Positions 1 through 12,786 are shown, counted from the first letter of the stretch. The stretch: DNA of 64,000 bases from Symsagittifera roscoffensis (GCF_963678635.1 NC_087067.1:56891964-56955963), one strand, 5' to 3'. A program made the numbers and translations. Notes: a model not told the origin generated them from the letters alone.

Positions 1-700
1 TAATTTCGTGAAATAAACACAAAACCTTGTTACTGCTACATAACGTATGATCAACGAATGACAATCCTTGATTAAACAAAAATTCTTGATTCCGATACAA
101 CGGTTAGCGCCGTATCATAAATCAATGATTATTGAAAAAAAATGATTCCGATGAGGTAGTTAGCGCAAAAACTTAGTATTTATGAGTGTTATACTATGCA
201 AGAGACCCAAAAACGAGGTGGTAAAGGCAGAAGAACATTCTTTGAAACAAGTTGAAAAAAGAAAGCCGTGCAACGATTTCAACGACAAGGTTTAGCTTTA
301 ATAGCCAACAAATATAATGAGAGTGGTCCCGATCTTTTATCGAATTTTTGAATTGAAGTCTGTTGCTTCTGAAAACCCAGCCTAATTTTATTCAGAAAAA
401 ATTTCACCCTCTATAAGTGTCATCACTACGTTCATTGACATTTAATTACCACAATGGACATGCTGCAATTTCAGTTCACTCTATTAGACAAAGAGCAAAC
501 TGCGTGAACTTAATGAAGGTTGATAAGTTCTATACATTTGTTCTAAACTATCTCGCTCAGATTTAAAATGATTACTGCGCTACATTAAATCTATAGCACT
601 GAAAATATCACTATGAATGCAAAAGCTCAACTTCTAATCGACCCCTGCCTCGTAGCTCACAGCAAAAGAAAATCTGGCACTTGCAGTCCAGAAGAAATTG
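1..700. other. Non-coding flank, no gene recognised
   Basis: AT-rich sequence downstream of the last FSD1-like exon, which ends at 714. A short plus-strand stretch near 196-345 reads as a basic, Lys/Arg-rich peptide but contains a stop and a frame interruption, so it is at best a broken transposon-like remnant. I see no promoter, terminator or RNA gene that I can defend. Confidence 0.4.
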
Positions 701-713
701 TGACGTCATTTGG

Positions 714-1000
714 TCAGACTGAAAATGCTGCAAAAACTGGATCTGTGAAGTTGACCTTAAATGTGTGAATGTGCTGGTGAAACTCTGTTATGAAGAACGC
801 CACAAAGTTCTCATTTAGATCCAAAGGTGTTCCGACTGTGACCGATTTCAGAGGAGGCGAAGATGATGGAAGCTCGATATTGAGTTGTTTTTTCTTCTTG
901 TTGTGGTAGCAGAAGAGTCGTCCCTCTTCGATTGCGAGGAACCCAATCGCCCAGGAGTCCCCGATTAGACTATCGCGAGGAGTGTTCAGGTAAGCCACAC
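714..1000 (-). CDS. FSD1-like gene, last exon (C-terminal SPRY half, stop codon)
   Basis: This is the terminal exon of a fibronectin-III/SPRY protein. It begins after a pyrimidine-rich acceptor ending TTCAG at 1001 and runs about 95 codons to TGA at 716-714. The peptide starts with VAYLNTPRD and ends HTFKVNFTDPVFAAFSV, which matches the closing strands of a B30.2/SPRY domain as in FSD1 (HTFK-x-FT-x-P-x2-PAF). The entry phase (1) fits the exit phase of the exon at 1228-1398. In known families SPRY domains mediate protein-protein binding, and FSD1 proteins associate with microtubules and centrosomes; that role is inferred here. A TRIM/MID-type protein remains possible because the N-terminal part was not found. 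Confidence 0.75.
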
Positions 1001-1227
1001 CTGAACAAAACATCAACCATGACTGATATTTTTCATATATGCATTAACTGTTTTAAACTAAAAATAATCTGAACACAGTTTGAAGTCTAATTCCGAAGTG
1101 AACTGAAACACAGTGAATCAAGTTTCGTAAGCTCAGAAGATGAGTTAAACGAGTTTAATTTCAACTTGCGCAGAGCTCTACGATGATTAATGAGAATAGA
1201 GCGCCAAATTGAAAGAACAAACTGACC

Positions 1228-1398
1228 TATTCTGTCTGTTGATTTGACCTTCACTTTCACTTCCCAGTAGTGCTTGCCCTTGTTCACGCTCTTGTCTCCC
1301 AAAACAGAGAAGGAGGCCCCGAGGAAGCAGTCTTCCCCTAACTGTCCCAGTCTACTCTTAGCACCCCCTCTGTCATACTGCGCTGTGTTGCCAGTAAT
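1228..1398 (-). CDS. FSD1-like gene, exon with SPRY start
   Basis: A 171-bp internal exon bounded by an AG acceptor (1400-1399) and a GT donor (from 1227). It starts in phase 0 and ends in phase 1, consistent with both neighbours. The peptide contains FSVLGDKSVNKGKHYWEVKV, the hallmark opening of a SPRY domain (LGD-x-x-x-x-x-G-x-HYWEV). It is preceded by a linker, ITGNTAQYDRGG, that replaces the longer Ser/Pro-rich linker of vertebrate FSD1. No stop or frameshift is present. The intron to the preceding exon is about 7.6 kb and is largely filled by the satellite array at 1.93-8.0 kb. Confidence 0.8.
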
Positions 1399-1929
1399 CT
1401 GAAATTAAAACAAAGAATTCTAACTGCTTACTCTCTAAAAAAAACACTACAATTCTTTTTCCGTGGAGTATAAAACAGATTCGCACAGAATCAAATTCGC
1501 ACTTTAGTTCACCTCATTTTCTTTTTGATCTGATTTTAAAACACAGCGGCAAAGCGGAGCTTCACATTACTTGCGATGCTACAAAATAGCATTACACGCT
1601 AGCAGACAGGAAAGAAAAGGAGAGCCACTAAGTCCAAATAAAACGGCCTTAGTAGCTCTCGAAAAAACCACATCTAAAAAACTTCGAAATGTTGTCTGGA
1701 ATGATACTCTATTTGCCGAAAACATGTCCAAAAACACATTCGACGGCGTTTAATGAAAATTCCGAAACAATTAACGAGCAAAAATGAAACTATTGTCATG
1801 AAAAACTGAACTAAAAACTCTACTAGCGTTCAACGCACCTCGGTGCTTCGAAACTTTTCGACAAATCATGAAAAACCGCATATATTGAAAACAACATCTG
1901 CAAACTTTTAGTGTACTCTGACTGCACCC

Positions 1930-4900
1930 AATTACAGGGTTGGTAATTTCGATCTTTTAAATTTTTTCAGTTCCCATTTTAAAAGCGTCATCTCGAAAAC
2001 TTAATGGGCCTCTGGAGAAATTTGGATGTCAGATTAGCATCCACTGAGAGTACCTGAGAGCACCCTACTATAGGGTTAGGAATCCAAAATTTTGTGAATT
2101 TTTTTAAACCTAAGTTTCGCGAAAAAAAAAATGAAAAAACGTCTTATCTCGGAAACTAAAAGAATTTGAGCATTCATATTAAGAGGCAAGATTTGAGACG
2201 CCTGGTTGTACGCTGACAATAAGGTTGTATCTTCATCAATTTAGTAGTTTCAAATTTTTTGAATTTTGAGAAATTTCGAGAAAATCAAAAAACGTCACAT
2301 CTAGGAAACTTAAATCATTTGATCAGTCGCGTTTAGCAGTCGCATGTGGTAAGATTTGCAACTTGTTAGAGTACCCTGACAACACCGAAATATAGCGTTG
2401 GGACTTTCAAATTTTGAGAAATAATAAATTTAAAAATTTTCTGAACTTTTTTGAAAAAATCACAAAACATCATATCTCGAAAACAACAAAAAATTGAGCA
2501 GTCATATTTGGAGGCAAGATTCGCGATTCTTGATAGTACTCTAACAGTACCCAACTACAGGGTTGAGAATTTTAGATTTTGAAAAAATAAAGAATTTAAG
2601 TTTTCTGAAAATTTTGAAAAAAAAAAACACAAAAAACGTCACTCGAAAACTACAAAGAATTGAGCAGTCAAATTTGGAGGCAAGATTCGCAATCTTTGAG
2701 ATTACTCTGATAGGACCCAATTACAGAGTTGGTAATTTCAGATTTTGCGAAAAAAAATTAACTTAAGTTTCCTGAAAACTTTGAAAAAAATCAGAAAAAA
2801 CGTCAATCTCGAAAACTACAAAGAATTGAGCAGTCATACTTGGAGGCAAGATTCGCAATCTCTGAGAGTACTCTGACAGGGCCCAATTACAGGGTTGGGA
2901 ATTTCAGACTTTGCGAAAAAAATTGATATAAATTTTCTGAAAATTTTTTTGAAAAAATCACAAAAAACGTCATATCTGGAAACATACAGGGATTTGAACA
3001 GTCATATTTGGAGGCAAGATTGTTAACTCCATAGAGTGTTCTGACAGTACCCAACTACAACGTTGGGTTTTTTCAAATTTTGAGAAATACTTAATTAAAA
3101 CTTTCTGAACATTTGTTAAAAAAATTACAAAAAACATCATATCTCGAAAATTAAAAGGATTTGAGCAGTCAAATTTGGAGGCAAGATTCGCAAACCTTGA
3201 TAGTACTCTGACAGTGTCCAACTACAGGGTTGGGAAATTCAAATTTTAAAAAATAATAATTCATGTTTTCTGAAAATATTTGAAAAAATCACAAAAAACG
3301 TCATATCTCGAAAACTACAAAGATGTGAGCAGTCATATTTGGAGGCAAAAGTTGTAACTCTATAGAGTATTCTGACAGCACCCAACTATAAGGTTGGGAA
3401 TTTCAAACTTTGAGAAAAATTTAATTAAAACTTTCACATTTTTAAAAAAAAATTACAAAAAACATCATATCTCGAAAACTACAAAGAATTGAGCAGTCAT
3501 TTTGCAAGACAAAATTCGCAATCTTTGAGAGTGATCTGACAGGACCCAATTACAGGGTTGGGAATTTCAGATTTTGCGAAAAAAAAACTAATATAAGTTT
3601 TCTGGAATTTTTTTTGAAAAAAATCACAAAAAATGTCATATCTCGAAAACTACAAAGACCTGAACAGTCATATTTGGAAGCAAGATTTGTAACTCTATAG
3701 AGTATTCTGACAGCACCCAACTATAAGGTTGGGAATTTCAAATTTTGAGAAATATTTAATTAAAACTTTCTGAACATTTTTTTAAAAAAATTACAAAAAA
3801 CATCATATCTCGAAAATTAAAAGGATTTGAGCAGTCAAATTTGGAGGCAAGATTCGCAAACCTTGATAGTACTCTGACAGTACCCAACTACAGGGTTGGG
3901 AAATTCAAATTTTAAAAAATAATAATTCATGTTTTCTGAAAATATTTGAAAAAATCACAAAAAACGTCATATCTCGAAAACTACAAAGATGTGAGCAGTC
4001 ATATTTGGAGGCAAAAGTTGTAACTCCATAGAGTATTCTGACAGCACCCAACTATAAGGTTGGGAATTTCAAACTTTAAGAAATATTTAATTAAAATTTT
4101 CTGAACATTTTTTTAAAAAAATTAAAAAAACATCATATCTCGAAAACTACAAAGAATTGAGCAGTCATATTGCAAGACAAAATTCGCAATCTTTGAGAGT
4201 GATCTGACAGGGCCCAATTACAGGGTTGGGAATTTCAGATTTTGCGAAAAAAAAACTAATATAAGTTTTCTGGAATTTTTTTTGAAAAAATCACAAAAAA
4301 TGTCATATCTCGAAAACTACAAAGATTTGAACAGTCATATTTGGAAGCAAGATTTGTAACTCTATAGAGTATTCTGACAGCACCCAACTATTAGGTTGGG
4401 AATTTCAAATTTTGAGAAATATTTAATTAAAACTTTCTGAACATTTTTTTAAAAAAATTACAAAAAACATCATATCTCGAAAATTAAAAGGATTTGAGCA
4501 GTCAAATTTGGAGGCAAGATTCGCAAACCTTGATAGTACTCTGACAGTACCCAACTACAGGGTTGGGAAATTCAAATTTTAAAAAATAATAATTCATGTT
4601 TTCTGAAAATATTTGAAAAAATCACAAAAAACGTCATATCTCGAAAACTACAAAGATGTGAGCAATCATATTTGGAGGCAAAAGTTGTAACTCTATAGAG
4701 TATTCTGACAGCACCCAACTATAAGGTTGGGAATTTCAAACTTTGAGAAATATTTAATTAAAACTTTCTGAACATTTGTTAAAAAAAATTACAAAAAACA
4801 TCATATCTCGAAAATTAAAAGGATTTGAGCAGTCAAATTTGGAGGCAAGATTCGCAAACCTTGATAGTACTCTGACAGTACCCAACTACAGGGTTGGGAA

Positions 4901-5535
4901 ATTCAAATTTTAAAAAATAATTCATGTTTTCTGAAAATATTTTAAAAAAATCACAAAAAACGTCATTTCTCGAAAACTACAAAGATGTGAGCAGTCATAT
5001 TTGGAGGCAAAAGTTGTAACTCTATAGAGTATTCTGACAGCACCCAACTATAAGGTTGGGAATTTCAAACTTTGAGAAATATTTAATTAAAATTTTCTGA
5101 ACATTTTTTAAAAAAAATTACAAAAAACATCATATCTCGAAAACTACAAAGAATTGAGCAGTCATATTGCAAGACAAAATTCGCAATCGTTGAGAGTGAT
5201 CTGACAGGACCCAATTACAGGGTTGGGAAGTTCAGATTTTGCGAAAAAAAAACTAATATAAGTTTTCTGGAATTTTTTTTGAAAAAATCACAAAAAATGT
5301 CATATCTCGAAAACTACAAAGATTTGAACAGTCATATTTGGAAGCAAGATTTGTAATTCCTTAGAGTACTCTAACAGTACCCAACTATAGGGTTGGGAAC
5401 TTCAAGTTTTGTAAAATATTTGTTATTTAAAATGTTCTAAAATTTCTGAAAAAAATCTCAAAAATCGTCTTATCTCGTTAACTAAAATGATTCGGGCATT
5501 CAAAATTGGAGGCCAAATTCGCAACCCCTAATTCG
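1930..5535. repeat. Satellite array, ~167-bp monomers with higher-order structure (part 1)
   Basis: Tandem monomers of roughly 164-171 bp. Each carries a 'cgaaaactacaaagatt' type box, 'cagtcatatttggaggcaa', and a short hairpin CCCAAC-n6-GTTGGG. Monomers near 2.0-2.9 kb are diverged. From about 3.1 kb they fall into four recognisable types repeating in the order A-B-C-D with a period near 665 bp: 'gcagtcaaatttgg', 'gatgtgagcagtc', 'gtcatattgcaagac' and 'gaacagtcatatttgg'. Short ORFs here are by-products of the AT-rich repeat. The array lies inside the large intron of the FSD1-like gene. Confidence 0.9.
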
Positions 5536-6008
5536 ATATTGGGCTGCTTAATTTAAACTCCGTAAAGTAACCACTAAAATCAAATTGGAAAATCGAAAAA
5601 AAAATTCTTAACCATTGCAATATACGATATAGCTGAAACATGCAAAAATAATACATTGAAAAAGCTTAAACATGGCGAGATAGAGAAGCCCGCATTTAAA
5701 TATACAATAGAATAGATTCTGAGACTTTTAGCGTCTTGTGCGAGCCGGAAGAAAGCATATAAACTATGTTTCCTTCGAAAGACCCACTAGACCCACGGAC
5801 GCTTAATTAATCACAATCACTAGCCTCAGATAAAAACAGAACAGATGCTATGAAAGTTCCAATGCTACAGATTGTGATTATAGCAAAAGTGCCACTAAGT
5901 AATGAACACTTCTATTTGCGAGTTAGTTTAGAAAAAAAGAAGGTTCGTGCTAGCTCGAAGGTGTACGCAGCCGTTTCATTTTATACCAGTGTGGGGAACT
6001 AGGATATA
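5531..6008. repeat. Non-satellite block, copy 1 of a duplicated segment
   Basis: From 'attcgatattgggctgctt' the satellite stops and about 475 bp of unrelated sequence follows, ending at 'gggaactaggatataaat'. It is nearly identical to 7963-8447 (offset about 2432 bp). Its second half contains a piece ('gctacagattgtgattatag', 'ttgcgagttagtttag') that recurs in diverged form at 28.1-28.2 kb and 10.5-10.6 kb, so it includes an interspersed repeat. No coding potential is convincing. Confidence 0.8.
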
Positions 6009-7962
6009 AATTTTAAAAAATAATAATTCATGTTTTCTGAAAATATTTGAAAAAATCACAAAAAACGTCATATCTCGAAAACTACAAAGATGTGAGCAGT
6101 CATATTTGGAGGCAAAAGTTGTAACTCTATAGAGTATTCTGACAGCACCCAACTATAAGGTTGGGAATTTCAAACTTTAAGAAATATTTAATTAAAATTT
6201 TCTGAACATTTTTTTAAAAAAATTAAAAAAACATCATATCTCGAAAACTACAAAGAATTGAGCAGTCATATTGCAAGACAAAATTCGCAATCTTTGAGAG
6301 TGATCTGACAGGACCCAATTACAGGGTTGGGAATTTCAGATTTTGCGAAAAAAAAACTAATATAAGTTTTCTGGAATTTTTTTTGAAAAAATCACAAAAA
6401 ATGTCATATCTCGAAAACTACAAAGATTTGAACAGTCATATTTGGAAGCAAGATTTGTAACTCTATAGAGTATTCTGACAGCACCCAACTATTAGGTTGG
6501 GAATTTCAAATTTTGAGAAATATTTAATTAAAACTTTCTGAACATTTGTTAAAAAAAATTACAAAAAACATCATATCTCGAAAATTAAAAGGATTTGAGC
6601 AGTCAAATTTGGAGGCAAGATTCGCAAACCTTGATAGTACTCTGACAGTAACCAACTACAGGGTTGGGAAATTCAAATTTTAAAAAATAATTCATGTTTT
6701 CTGAAAATATTTGAAAAAATCACAAAAAACGTCATATCTCGAAAACTACAAAGATGTGAGCAGTCATATTTGGAGGCAAAAGTTGTAACTCTATAGAGTA
6801 TTCTGACAGCACCCAACTATAAGGTTGGGAATTTCAAACTTTGAGAAATATTTAATTAAAATTTTCTGAACATTTTTTTAAAAAAATTACAAAAAACATC
6901 ATATCTCGAAAACTACAAAGAATTGAGCAGTCATATTGCAAGACAAAATTCGCAATCTTTGAGAGTGATCTGACAGGACCCAATTACAGGGTTGGGAATT
7001 TCAGATTTTGCGAAAAAAAAACTAATATAAGTTTTCTGGAATTTTTTTTGAAAAAATCACAAAAAATGTCATATCTCGAAAACTACAAAGATTTGAACAG
7101 TCATATTTGGAAGCAAGATTTGTAACTCTATAGAGTATTCTGACAGCACCCAACTATTAGGTTGGGAATTTCAAATTTTGAGAAATATTTAATTAAAACT
7201 TTCTGAACATTTGTTAAAAAAAATTACAAAAAACATCATATCTCGAAAATTAAAAGGATTTGAGCAGTCAAATTTGGAGGCAAGATTCGCAAACCTTGAT
7301 AGTACTCTGACAGTAACCAACTACAGGGTTGGGAAATTCAAATTTTAAAAAATAATTCATGTTTTCTGAAAATATTTGAAAAAATCACAAAAAACGTCAT
7401 ATCTCGAAAACTACAAAGATGTGAGCAGTCATATTTGGAGGCAAAAGTTGTAACTCTATAGAGTATTCTGACAGCACCCAACTATAAGGTTGGGAATTTC
7501 AAACTTTGAGAAATATTTAATTAAAATTTTCTGAACATTTTTTTAAAAAAATTACAAAAAACATCATATCTCGAAAACTACAAAGAATTGAGCAGTCATA
7601 TTGCAAGACAAAATTCGCAATCTTTGAGAGTGATCTGACAGGACCCAATTACAGGGTTGGGAATTTCAGATTTTGCGAAAAAAAACTAATATAAGTTTTC
7701 TGGAATTTTTTTTGAAAAAATCACAAAAAATGTCATACCTCGAAAACTACAAAGATTTGGACAGTCATATTTGGAAGCAAGATTTGTAATTCCTTAGAGT
7801 ACTCTAACAGTACCCCACTATAGGGTTGGGAACTTCAAGTTTTGTAAAATATTTGTTATTTAAAATGTTCTAAAATTTCTGAAAAAAATCTCAAAAATCG
7901 TCTTATCTCGTTAACTAAAATGATTCGGGCATTCAAAATTGGAGGCCAAATTCGCAACCCCT
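6005..7962. repeat. Satellite array (part 2), same higher-order repeat
   Basis: The same four monomer types as part 1 resume directly at 'ttttaaaaaataataattcatg', out of register with where part 1 ended, and continue to about 7.96 kb. Long stretches (for example 6340-6660 and 7005-7320) are almost base-for-base repeats of each other, showing recent homogenisation. Confidence 0.9.
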
Positions 7963-8450
7963 AATTCGATATTGGATTGCTTAATTTAAACTCCGTAAAG
8001 TAACCACTAAAATCAAATTGGAAAATCGAAAAAAAAATTCTTAACCATTGCAATATACGATATAGCTGAAACATGCAAAAATAATACATTGAAAAAGCTT
8101 AAACATGGAGAGATAGAGAAGCCCGCATTTAAATATACAATAGAATAGATTCTGAGACTTTTAGCGTCTTGTGCGAGCCGGAAGAAAGCATATAAACTAT
8201 GTTTCCTTCGAAAGACCCAAATTAGACCCACGGACGCTTAATTAATCACAATCACTAGCCTCAGATAAAAACAGAACAGATGCTATGAAAGTTCCAATGC
8301 TACAGATTGTGATTATAGCAAAAGTGCCACTAAGTAATGAACACTTCTATTTGCGAGTTAGTTTAGAAAAAAAGAAGGTTCGTGCTAGCTCGAAGGTGTA
8401 CGCAGCCGTTTCATTTTATACCAGTGTGGGGAACTAGGATATAAATTCCG
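7963..8450. repeat. Non-satellite block, copy 2 of the duplicated segment
   Basis: A near-identical copy of 5531-6008 with a few substitutions (for example 'gggctgctt' against 'ggattgctt', 'catggcgag' against 'catggagag'). Beyond 'gatataaat' it continues into unique sequence ('tccgaattttttccgc') rather than satellite, so the duplication breakpoint is about 8447. Confidence 0.8.
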
Positions 8451-8970
8451 AATTTTTTCCGCAGAGTTTTTTGAGGTTAATTGAAAACTGCAGGTCGTTG
8501 ATGTTGACAATTTGACACTACATAACAACTTCCTTGACCTTGACAAAAGCTGAGGTTGATTGATTGCATTGAAACACTGAAAAGGCGAAAAGTCACGGCC
8601 ACTGTATTTGACAGCAATGTTTAATGCGGGCAAATTTATTACACATCTCACAATAAATTGCCCAAATAATTTGAAGGATCGATCGGTAATACCGGCGAGT
8701 TGCTTTAGGTTCCGATATAGTAAGAATTTGGGATGTCCTAACAGCTAGAGCAACGTCAGGCAAAAAATTTTTCACTAACCCAAAGTTGAAACAGGCAAAA
8801 TGAAGAGGAAATTTGCGTGCAAATTTGAAATTCCAGGCGACCTCAAAACAAATTCTGTCAGAATGAGCTTTTGGACGCATTTCTTAAAATAGATATTTGA
8901 TATTCGCAATTAATTTATTCTGTTCCACTTGTTTACAGCTCTCTCTACAGTAACTATAATTTAAATTTAC

Positions 8971-9149
8971 CTTCAAACTGACATGAGCAGTGTTGTTGTC
9001 CAGTGCAAACTGGATGGGCAGAGTGCCAGTGCGTAGTATGATTGAGTCGCTGTAGTCACTGTGGCCACTGCTGTTTACAGCCCTCACCCGCACTGTATAA
9101 TCTGTGTCATACAGGAGGTCCCTCAAGTGACAATGAGTCATCTCCACAC
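8971..9149 (-). CDS. FSD1-like gene, exon with second half of FN3 domain
   Basis: A 179-bp exon with a CGTCAG acceptor and an AAG|gtaaat donor, entering in phase 1 and leaving in phase 0. The peptide reads ...LRDLLYDTDYTVRVRAVNSS, then GHSDYSDSIILRTGTLP. This is the F/G-strand half of a fibronectin type III domain, with the L-x-P/D-x-T-x-Y-x-V-R-V-x-A-x-N signature. The tail IQFALDNNTAHVSLK corresponds to the stretch following FN3 in FSD1, before the SPRY domain. It joins in phase to 10924-11085 upstream and 1228-1398 downstream. Confidence 0.8.
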
Positions 9150-9719
9150 CTGACGACACATGAACAACTCACATACACAACTTCAATCATGTTATTTCAA
9201 AATGAGTCGATGTCTGGAAAAAATCCAAAAAGTACAACGCATACCCTGGGTCAACATTAACCTGCAAATCTCAATGTAATTTAATTGTGTTTTTCTGATA
9301 TGTTGAGTGAAGTCAATTTTTATCATTCTTCTTCTAGTCGATCTTCACTTGCTTGAATAAGATGAATAGATTAAAAAAGTTGATTAAGCTGATAATTTAA
9401 TTGCTGATACTTTATTATTATTTCTTTTTTTAAACTATCAAGGATTTATCTGGTTTAGCTGAAACTTTTTCTGATTGCAATACACCATGCTCAATTGCTA
9501 GAGAATATATTTTTCTCGTTTTTGGCACATTCTGCTAGCTGAACATTCTGCGAATAAATCTTTTGAACTTTCAATCAACTTCTCAATTCTACTGATTTTA
9601 AACTGCAATAAAACCTAATAGAGAAATTAAAAGAAAAAATATGCGACTTAAGTTAAACGCAGAGGTAAAAAACGGCAAAAAGTAGCTCTAAAAGGATTTT
9701 AAAAATGGAAGAAAGAAAA

Positions 9720-10145
9720 GGTATAACGAAGGGGGATCTAAAGTTTTCTTGAGGGGAGGGAGCGGATTTTTGAAACTTTTGTCAACTTTTTTTTAATCAA
9801 CCAAATTGTTTTTCGAGCAATCGCAGAACACTATAAAGAACCTATTTTGACCAAAAATTTTGCACCGCAGACAAGTTTTTGAAAAAAATTGTCAAAAAAA
9901 GCCATCAAAAATGGTCACTTTTTGGAAAATTTTGGTTAAAAAATTTGCGTTTTTTCGACGCGCGCACCCCTTCAAAATTAGTGTATTTTGGGGCCGAAGG
10001 CGCCTTTTAAAAAATTTAAGGATTGTTCGGCCTAAAATGGATGTCATAAAACAATTCCAAAAGGGGGAACCTTTGGGTGGTGAGGGGAAAAACCCTAATG
10101 TGGGGGCATCTGTTCCCCCATTTCCCCGAAAACCCGCCCCTGGGT
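9720..10145 (+). repeat. Dispersed GC-richer repeat, copy 1
   Basis: Contains 'cgcgcgcaccccttcaaaat', 'ccgaaggcgcc', 'atggatgtc' and 'gggggaaccttt' in the same order as 15450-15695 (plus) and, inverted, 14790-15080. The 120-codon open frame over this copy is not conserved in the others, so I treat the segment as a non-coding mobile-element fragment of unknown class. Confidence 0.55.
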
Positions 10146-10149
10146 ATAA

Positions 10150-10920
10150 CTACAAAAACGTGCCGAAAAAGAAACCCCGACCTGGAGATTACCAGCGGCA
10201 CATCCTAGCATCTTTAAGTTAAGACGATTTATCCTCAAGGGAAAGGACCAACAAGCGAGCTATTCAGCTTTTCACGATTAACCGCTGCTGCGCCGCTGCT
10301 TAAGAGTTAGTTACAGACAATTTTTTGACTATTTTGCTGGGCTTGGTAATGTTGCCTCACCCTCAAGCAACTAGCACATTATAGGCCTCGATCATACAAC
10401 CTTTCGATTGAGAGGAGGAAACGTAACTATTTCACCATTGCTCCCCATCTAAGCCATGGGCACTTAAGAATCTTCAAACACAAGCCACTAAAAAACCAGA
10501 TACAAAGATATAACACTATGAAGCAAAAGAAAATCTAACACTGTTATTGCTGCAAAAATGCCACTAAATAAATGAGCGCTTTTTTGCTACTTGTTTTGGA
10601 AAAAGTGAACTTCATAATATGACACAACGCTCCGCTCTCGTAAAAAAGAACTCACAGTATAGCACAAGCATTTACTTGGGTAATAATGCCTCATTTGAAA
10701 TCACACAAGCTTTGCTTGTTTAAACACCCCCATCCGCCTGAACCAATAGGAACTTTCGCTTGAGTCAGTCAAAACCGCGCGGAAAAAAATCACCGTAAGT
10801 TGAAGTGGTGGGAAGGAGAACATAAACACATGACCCTAAATAAATTTTGCTACAATGTTAAGAAACATTTCATGAAGAAACGCACAAAAACGCTCCGAAT
10901 GAGATTTAAAAGAAATGGTT
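10150..10920. other. Intronic sequence with diverged interspersed repeats
   Basis: No exon seen. 10500-10620 is a diverged copy of the repeat also found at 5.8-6.0, 8.2-8.4 and 28.1-28.2 kb ('aaaatgccactaaataaatg'). A short hairpin 'acaagctttgcttgt' at about 10706 resembles the SINE tail hairpins elsewhere in the window (about 16110 and 26790). Confidence 0.4.
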
Positions 10921-10923
10921 TAC

Positions 10924-11085
10924 CTTCAAAGTTAATCCAATCCGCGCCCTGGTTCGATGACCTGTATTCTACAGTGTAGCAGTCGGCCGGGTTCTCACTG
11001 GTTCCTCCCTCTGTGGTCCATTGGATCTGGAATTTGTTTCCCTGACCCTGGCAGTGTTCGCTCAACAGTGTCGGCGACTCGGGAG
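10924..11085 (-). CDS. FSD1-like gene, exon with first half of FN3 domain
   Basis: A 162-bp exon between a TTAATAG acceptor and a GAAG|gtaaac donor. It encodes APESPTLLSEHCQGQGNKF, then QIQWTTEGGTSENPADCYTV, then EYRSSNQGADWINFEG. This is the A-C' half of a fibronectin type III domain, with the conserved Pro, W and Y-x-V-E-Y residues; human FSD1 has the equivalent 'VLEYRRTNFEG'. It leaves in phase 1, matching the next exon. The N-terminal coiled-coil/COS region expected for this family was not found between here and 15.7 kb. It may lie on exons I could not recognise or be broken. Confidence 0.75.
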
Positions 11086-11099
11086 CTATTAATTAGATA

Positions 11100-12780
11100 A
11101 ATATTTTTCATTTGACAGTGAGCCAGATGCATTTGTAAATCTAGCACAATCAGGTACCAGTGGCTTGATTTGAGTTTTTAGTATTTTCTGGAACCAAAAG
11201 AGAGTGTCGTCAAGCATCTACATCTTAAGCTCAAGCAAATACGTGGACTTCTAGGCATTCTCATTAGCAGTGCGCACTTCGGACGCAAATGCCAATGCTC
11301 AACTAATTTTGCCAGGTGAAAATATTTTTTAAAGAAAAATTCTGATAAATTTTAACTTAAACTACCACCATAAAACGAAAACATTTCAAAGTGTGAAACA
11401 ATCAAGTTTTTGCTAATACCGGGCATGCAGTGAGACTAATTTCGATAAAAATAAAATGGAAAATGAAAGAAAAGGAAAGAAAAAAAGGTTCAAAATAAGA
11501 ACGCAACATCAAAAACTTATTTGATTTCCGCTAATGTCAGAATTCCGATCAGGCTGATTTCAGATTTTAAGCATAGAATTTACGGTTACGGCTGCTCCCT
11601 CTACAGGTCCCAGAGGGATCGAGTGAGCATCCTACCTCGATCCAGGATACCGGATAGTTGTTTTTAATTTTTCACAAAATTTTTTTTCACTAATGCTTGT
11701 TTTCAATTCCTCATGAGAAGCTGTATTAATTTTTAAAAAAATGATTTTATTAATCAATGCTTCCAAGAAAAACTGATGTTAGGCGGTTACAAATGCGGTT
11801 GGTGAAAACCAGTAAGGGATAATGATGACAAAAATTGTAAGTTTTCACATGAATATAAAAACAGTTTTTTTCTTTTTTCTTTTGTAAATCGGGAGAAATG
11901 AATCAGTTTTCTTTAAGTTTTCCTCGCACCACCCACTGTTCTTAAGTAATGAAGATTCCTGTTCTAGCCGTTTATAAAACTTTGGCAGAAAAAAACCATC
12001 AATATGATGTAAAATGTTTTAAAAAAGGAAAAAATTGAAAATTATGTTTTTTTTTTAAAATCAAAAATTTGTAATCTTTGTAATTTGAAAAAAAAGTGAA
12101 AATAAATTGCATATTACGATTCAGCGTACCCAACTTAGTGGGTCTAGCATTTCAAATTACCAAAAAAAGTTGAAAATTGTAGATTTAATGAAGTTTTCAT
12201 TTTGGCTATTTTTCCTTGTCGCCTCTACTTGAGGCACCTTTGAGCCAACTTGAGAAACTGGAACCTGAACAAGCTAGACAGATAGTCTGAATGAGCCATT
12301 TTCAGCGTGATAACACGCCTGGAAGAAAAAAATTCCAGAAAAGAAAGAAAATTTTGAACTTTAACCTTTTTTCTTCTTCAAATGGCGATACTTAGAATAA
12401 TTTTTCAGCTGAAAAGTTAAAAAAAAATCAAAAAATTCAAATTTTGAAAAAATTTTTTAAAAAATCTCATCAGTCTGTTTATTGGAGTCTTCGAGGTTTT
12501 GGGAGGCCTTATCTGGCGACTAACAACAAGTGGATCACTCATTTTAAAATTTTGAGAAAGGTCAAAAAAACATGTTTTTTCGATTTTTTGACAGAATTCC
12601 GAAAGCAATATCTTGGCTAAAAACAAAAATGAGGGCCTAAAATTAGTACAAACAGTACTCCCACATAAGGTACATTAGGTTGAAAACAAAAAATTGACTC
12701 TGATTCAAAAGTCGTTTTTTAACTTTATTTCTGAACAAAAAATTGTAAAAAAAAATCAAAAAAAAATCAATTTGAAAGCT
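11100..12780. other. AT-rich non-coding stretch
   Basis: Long homopolymer-rich A/T sequence without a supportable exon; the open frames here have no domain signature or splice context. It is most likely intron or intergenic DNA upstream of the FN3 exons. Confidence 0.4.
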
Positions 12781-12786
12781 ATTTTA

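Noticed and set aside
2000-8000. CRISPR-like array
   Set aside because: The repeats are contiguous AT-rich monomers without unique spacers, in an intron-bearing eukaryotic context.
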